A stretch of 64,000 bases of DNA from Fasciolopsis buskii (lineage: Eukaryota > Platyhelminthes > Trematoda > Plagiorchiida > Fasciolidae): the NCBI GenBank assembly GCA_008360955.1, contig LUCM01002832.1:1-64000 (forward strand), written 5' to 3'. Position 1 is the first letter of the stretch. Every line of letters starts with the position of its first letter. A program made the translations under genes and the position numbers. Under the pieces are notes generated by a model that did no database searches, had not been told where the DNA came from, and worked only from the letters and a program-made list of their open reading frames with translations. Positions 61,022 to 64,000 of the stretch are shown one piece after another.

Positions 61022-64000
61022 CGTAATACACGACAGTAAAAACTACTACCAAGCAGCTATGTCATTTGTGTTGGCAGTTATCAGCAATGGACTCGCACTA
61101 TGCTACAACTGACACCCGAACCTGAAGTAGAAGACCGTGGGTCGCACATGTGATCATTCATAGTTTTACCGAAATTAGTCGTGTGCAAGAAGGGCCACTG
61201 GAAACTGTCTGGGATTGATTCGAATGACCCGAAAAGGAAAACCTACGTAGTACAGTACAATAAATTACTTTACATAACCCACATATATACAGCCTATTCT
61301 GTTTAGGATTAAAGCTGGCATGACTGCTAGTGGGCTCATCAATCCTTAAAAGTATATTTTGAAAGAACAGGAAGCGTGAAACGACGCTTTTACCCAGTCG
61401 AAATCCGCCATGTTGACTGTAAAATAACAAAGAAAATGACGTATTTGCGAAATCCGATTCACATCAGATTTTTGTGATTGTCTTTTGGGCAAGAAGGACG
61501 GATCACAAATTCATTAGTTTAGGCAAACTGAAACGAAAATAATGGTTTCTACATGGACACATTCGACCACGTGATTTCCAGACAAATTTTACTGAAGGGT
61601 ATGCAGCGTGAAAGGCTCAAACCCGTAGCATCAGTGCTTCTTTTCGCGCGCGCTACCAAATGTTGTGCTCAATGGAACGCATTTCATTAAGGGGCACAGT
61701 TTTGACGTGAATTTTGACAGCTTGAATGGAGAAGAAACGTGCTCCGTTCTTGGAAATTGTAGTTCCGACAAAAGTGCAATTTAATGAATAAAACAACCGT
61801 GTATCAATAATGAACGTGGTCTACATTTCCAAGTGTAATTTTACATAGTATTTATTACTGAGTCAGGTAATTTTCCATTTTCAAGCAAGAATATCGATTT
61901 TACAAGTCACCAGTTTTTAGGAAACTCTAGTTTCTTTCAAATATGAAAATTGTCATCGTACAGGAATAGTCTCTGCAAACGAAAGCCGGATACGAGCAGC
62001 ACGGTGCCGATGAAAGATGGAATACCGTTTTGTCACAAAGATGTTGTGGTATTTAAGATTTTAAAGAATTAGAATGCAGATGGATGAGACCCGGTGACCT
62101 TTTGAAATATCATACATTATCTGGCTATAGGGCTTATGGGCGCATCTTAAAAGCGACATCCCAATTTACTGTGAATAAGACTTATGTAACAACATGAGGT
62201 TGGATTTGTAGCCTTGCCGGCCAGAATTATTCTTTCTTATAATTGCAAGCTAGTGCGTATTATAGAGTTGGCGAAAGAGTTCTCAAAGGCTAGATACAAA
62301 CTCGCCAGAAAGAGCAAATATTGCTGACACGTAATCAAATGGAGATCAGTTTTAATTGCGAGATGAAACTTGACTTGTACAGGCTGAGAACTGGGTGGAA
62401 TTCCGCTTCCCGATTCAAAGAAGTTCGTTTTGAAGGATTAACATGCATTTACTGACATACAAGTTGGAGGACGACTGAAGATACGGGTACATTCGAGATT
62501 TGCCACTCGAGAAGGTTAGCGTTTCAGCTTTCCGATGTGTACGTTCGCATACGTGGACGTTATCTGCTATCAGTGCTGACAGTGAACAGTCCGATGGCTG
62601 CTTTAATCTACCATGAAAATGTGATAGTTCACAACTCATATCTAACCGGAAGATGAATGTTGGCCCACTGTAAAGTGATGGAGTAACCGGCGTATAACCC
62701 GCATGGCAATGCGGTGGATAATGTTTGGGAACTAGTAAAGTGCATGAATGAAAGAAAATACTTGAGACAGACCATAAATAGAAGCAACTCTCTGCTGGTC
62801 AAAATTGTTACAAAATGTAAACTGAGGTGTACAACTGATGCCCTGTGAAATATCAGCCTACATTTCGCTTAAAATCTTGGAAATAAGATCATCTAGTCGC
62901 TGTAATTGCATGTATTTCAACGAAATCTAGCATAAAAATAACAATAATTATTGGGGGTTTGTATTCAGATTACCGAGTCCATAGATATCTCGGACTCAGA
63001 AACTGACGTTTTACTGCAGAGCGAACTGAACCTGATGAATGCCACTGGCCTACAAAGCCTTGCTAAGTAGCATACGTAATCTGCCTCAAACTATGTAAAC
63101 CCAGTGTAGCACCGCACATTAATTACATTTTAGTGATTGAAATCATTTTTGGTTCGCAATAGCAAACACCACATTTATCACTTGTAGTATATCACAAATG
63201 ATCTCGTATTTGATCGACACAAATACACGTGTCAGTTTATAAAAATCCCATCTCGATCTCGGCCATCCTGTTATTTTTTCTGCGCCAAAACCAAATAGTT
63301 CAGGTTGGTTCCAGTCCCGTTTTTCCATCTGTACACTTTTCACTTGAGTTAGAGAGTCAGAGGATTTAGCCAAATTAATTGCGGCCCTTAAATTTTCCCT
63401 TTGTTTTGCATTCGCATCACTTGGCATGAAGTTATTATTCCGCGCTCTGAAATCGTTTTAGTCACTCAATGGCCTCGACCAGTAGGCACTCGGGATTTCA
63501 CACTGGTTTGTTTCCCTACACGTTTTCTCACCTATATGATTCGAATAAGTCATGATTTTCATCCCACAAGGTGGTCATGTTCTCCCCCGTGTTTGCGTTT
63601 TCAGCTGAGAATGCTCCGATTTTCCATCATTCACTTTTCTAAAGTTGTTTAGTTTGCTTACCTGCTTCTATGTGAACGGCTTTTTGTACAAGCTAGCCTT
63701 TTGACCAGTATTTAGTTAACTCAGTTGTCTCCGTTGGCACAGTATGAATTCCAGTCAGGACTTTATGTGCAGCTGAAATGTTCTTCCAAGAAGTTTGGTG
63801 GTATTGCTCACACTGATAGACATCGCAGCCCGGGATAGTCCAAAATGATTCACTCGTTATCACTAACTAAGACGCTAGTTTAGAGATCCATGAGTTGGTC
63901 AGTCGCACGAGGTCATTTCCAGTGCAGATGCGCTTATAAGATGACAATGGTTTACTTTGTTGCTAGGGGAAGTGTAATTGTTCATTTTATTAAATTCCCA
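61022..64000. other. Upstream part of the gene region, mostly unassigned
   Basis: Apart from the tentative C2-like exon at 63182-63446, nothing convincing is seen. A good minus-strand acceptor (tgttattttacag) near 61411 opens only a short frame (ADFDW region) that I cannot place in a copine. Confidence 0.5.
63182..63446 (-). CDS. Candidate upstream exon, C2-domain-like (tentative)
   Basis: Open stretch after an acgatttcag acceptor, with a possible donor CAA|GTGATA at 63182; the frame stays open about 40 bases further. It would encode about 88 residues with protein-like composition. Segments such as NLAKSSDSLTQVKSV, W-x-x-x-E-L-x-G-x-G-A-E-K-I, SRWDF and IKYEIICDILQV resemble, in order, a copine C2 domain (K-S-D-P-x-x-x-V, W-x-E-x-G-R-T-E-x-I, N-P-x-W, Y-x-F-E-x-x-Q-x-L). 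It is on the same strand as, and upstream of, the vWA exons, as a C2 exon should be. The KSDP and GRTE motifs are not intact. The string FGFGA could alternatively be read as the vWA GFGA motif, but its flanks fit less well. Resemblance judged by eye only. Confidence 0.35.

Noticed and set aside
63270..63295. FGFGA string read as the copine vWA GFGA motif
   Set aside because: The flanking residues lack the YDxD and HxF context, whereas the whole stretch aligns better, though weakly, with a C2 domain.
1..64000. CRISPR arrays, bacterial operons, ribosome binding sites, rRNA genes
   Set aside because: No regularly spaced repeats, no clustered ORFs and no rRNA-like sequence were seen; the window is eukaryotic in structure.

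Overview
The window looks like AT-rich, repeat-laden genomic DNA of a flatworm, most likely a trematode (fluke). This is an inference: there is no bacterial gene layout, the one recognisable gene is cut into short exons by introns of 1.4-15 kb, and the mobile-element proteins resemble fluke-type families (an RTE-like non-LTR reverse transcriptase and a Penelope-like GIY-YIG C-terminus). Most short open frames are chance frames in intron or intergenic DNA and are left out.

The main content is one minus-strand gene covering most of the window: the 3' half of a copine-family gene (calcium/phospholipid-binding C2-C2-vWA protein). Six exons were found by reading the minus strand for copine motifs and then checking splice sites and phase: 56710-56583, 43352-43250, 37244-37187, 35819-35746, 22121-22014 and 6832-6251. 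Together they give 1053 nt, a continuous frame of 350 residues plus stop, running from the middle of the vWA (copine) domain to the C-terminus. Upstream exons are uncertain: a C2-like open exon at 63182-63446 and two exon-like stretches near 57.7-58.0 kb are candidates. The first exons should lie beyond 64 kb.

The protein looks like a divergent copine. Two residues expected in the metal-ion-dependent adhesion site are changed (GPTNF-type Thr to Val; TDG-type Asp to Asn), the FVPF motif reads FVQM, and the last exon adds a Ser/Pro/Thr-rich tail of about 185 residues, where most copines end within a few tens of residues.

The introns and flanks hold mobile elements. A 5'-truncated RTE-like element (58.29-60.77 kb, plus strand, antisense to the copine gene) has an open reverse-transcriptase frame interrupted by a 452-bp run of N. 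A Penelope-like remnant lies at 52.88-53.36 kb. A four-copy family has a tRNA-like core, and its best copy is enclosed in terminal inverted repeats of about 110 bp. There are two foldback hairpins (11.6 and 36.4 kb), an inverted pair of diverged repeats (49.7/50.6 kb), further tRNA-like sequences (28.0 and 43.0 kb) and several microsatellites. The first 6.2 kb lies downstream of the gene's stop codon and holds no recognisable gene.
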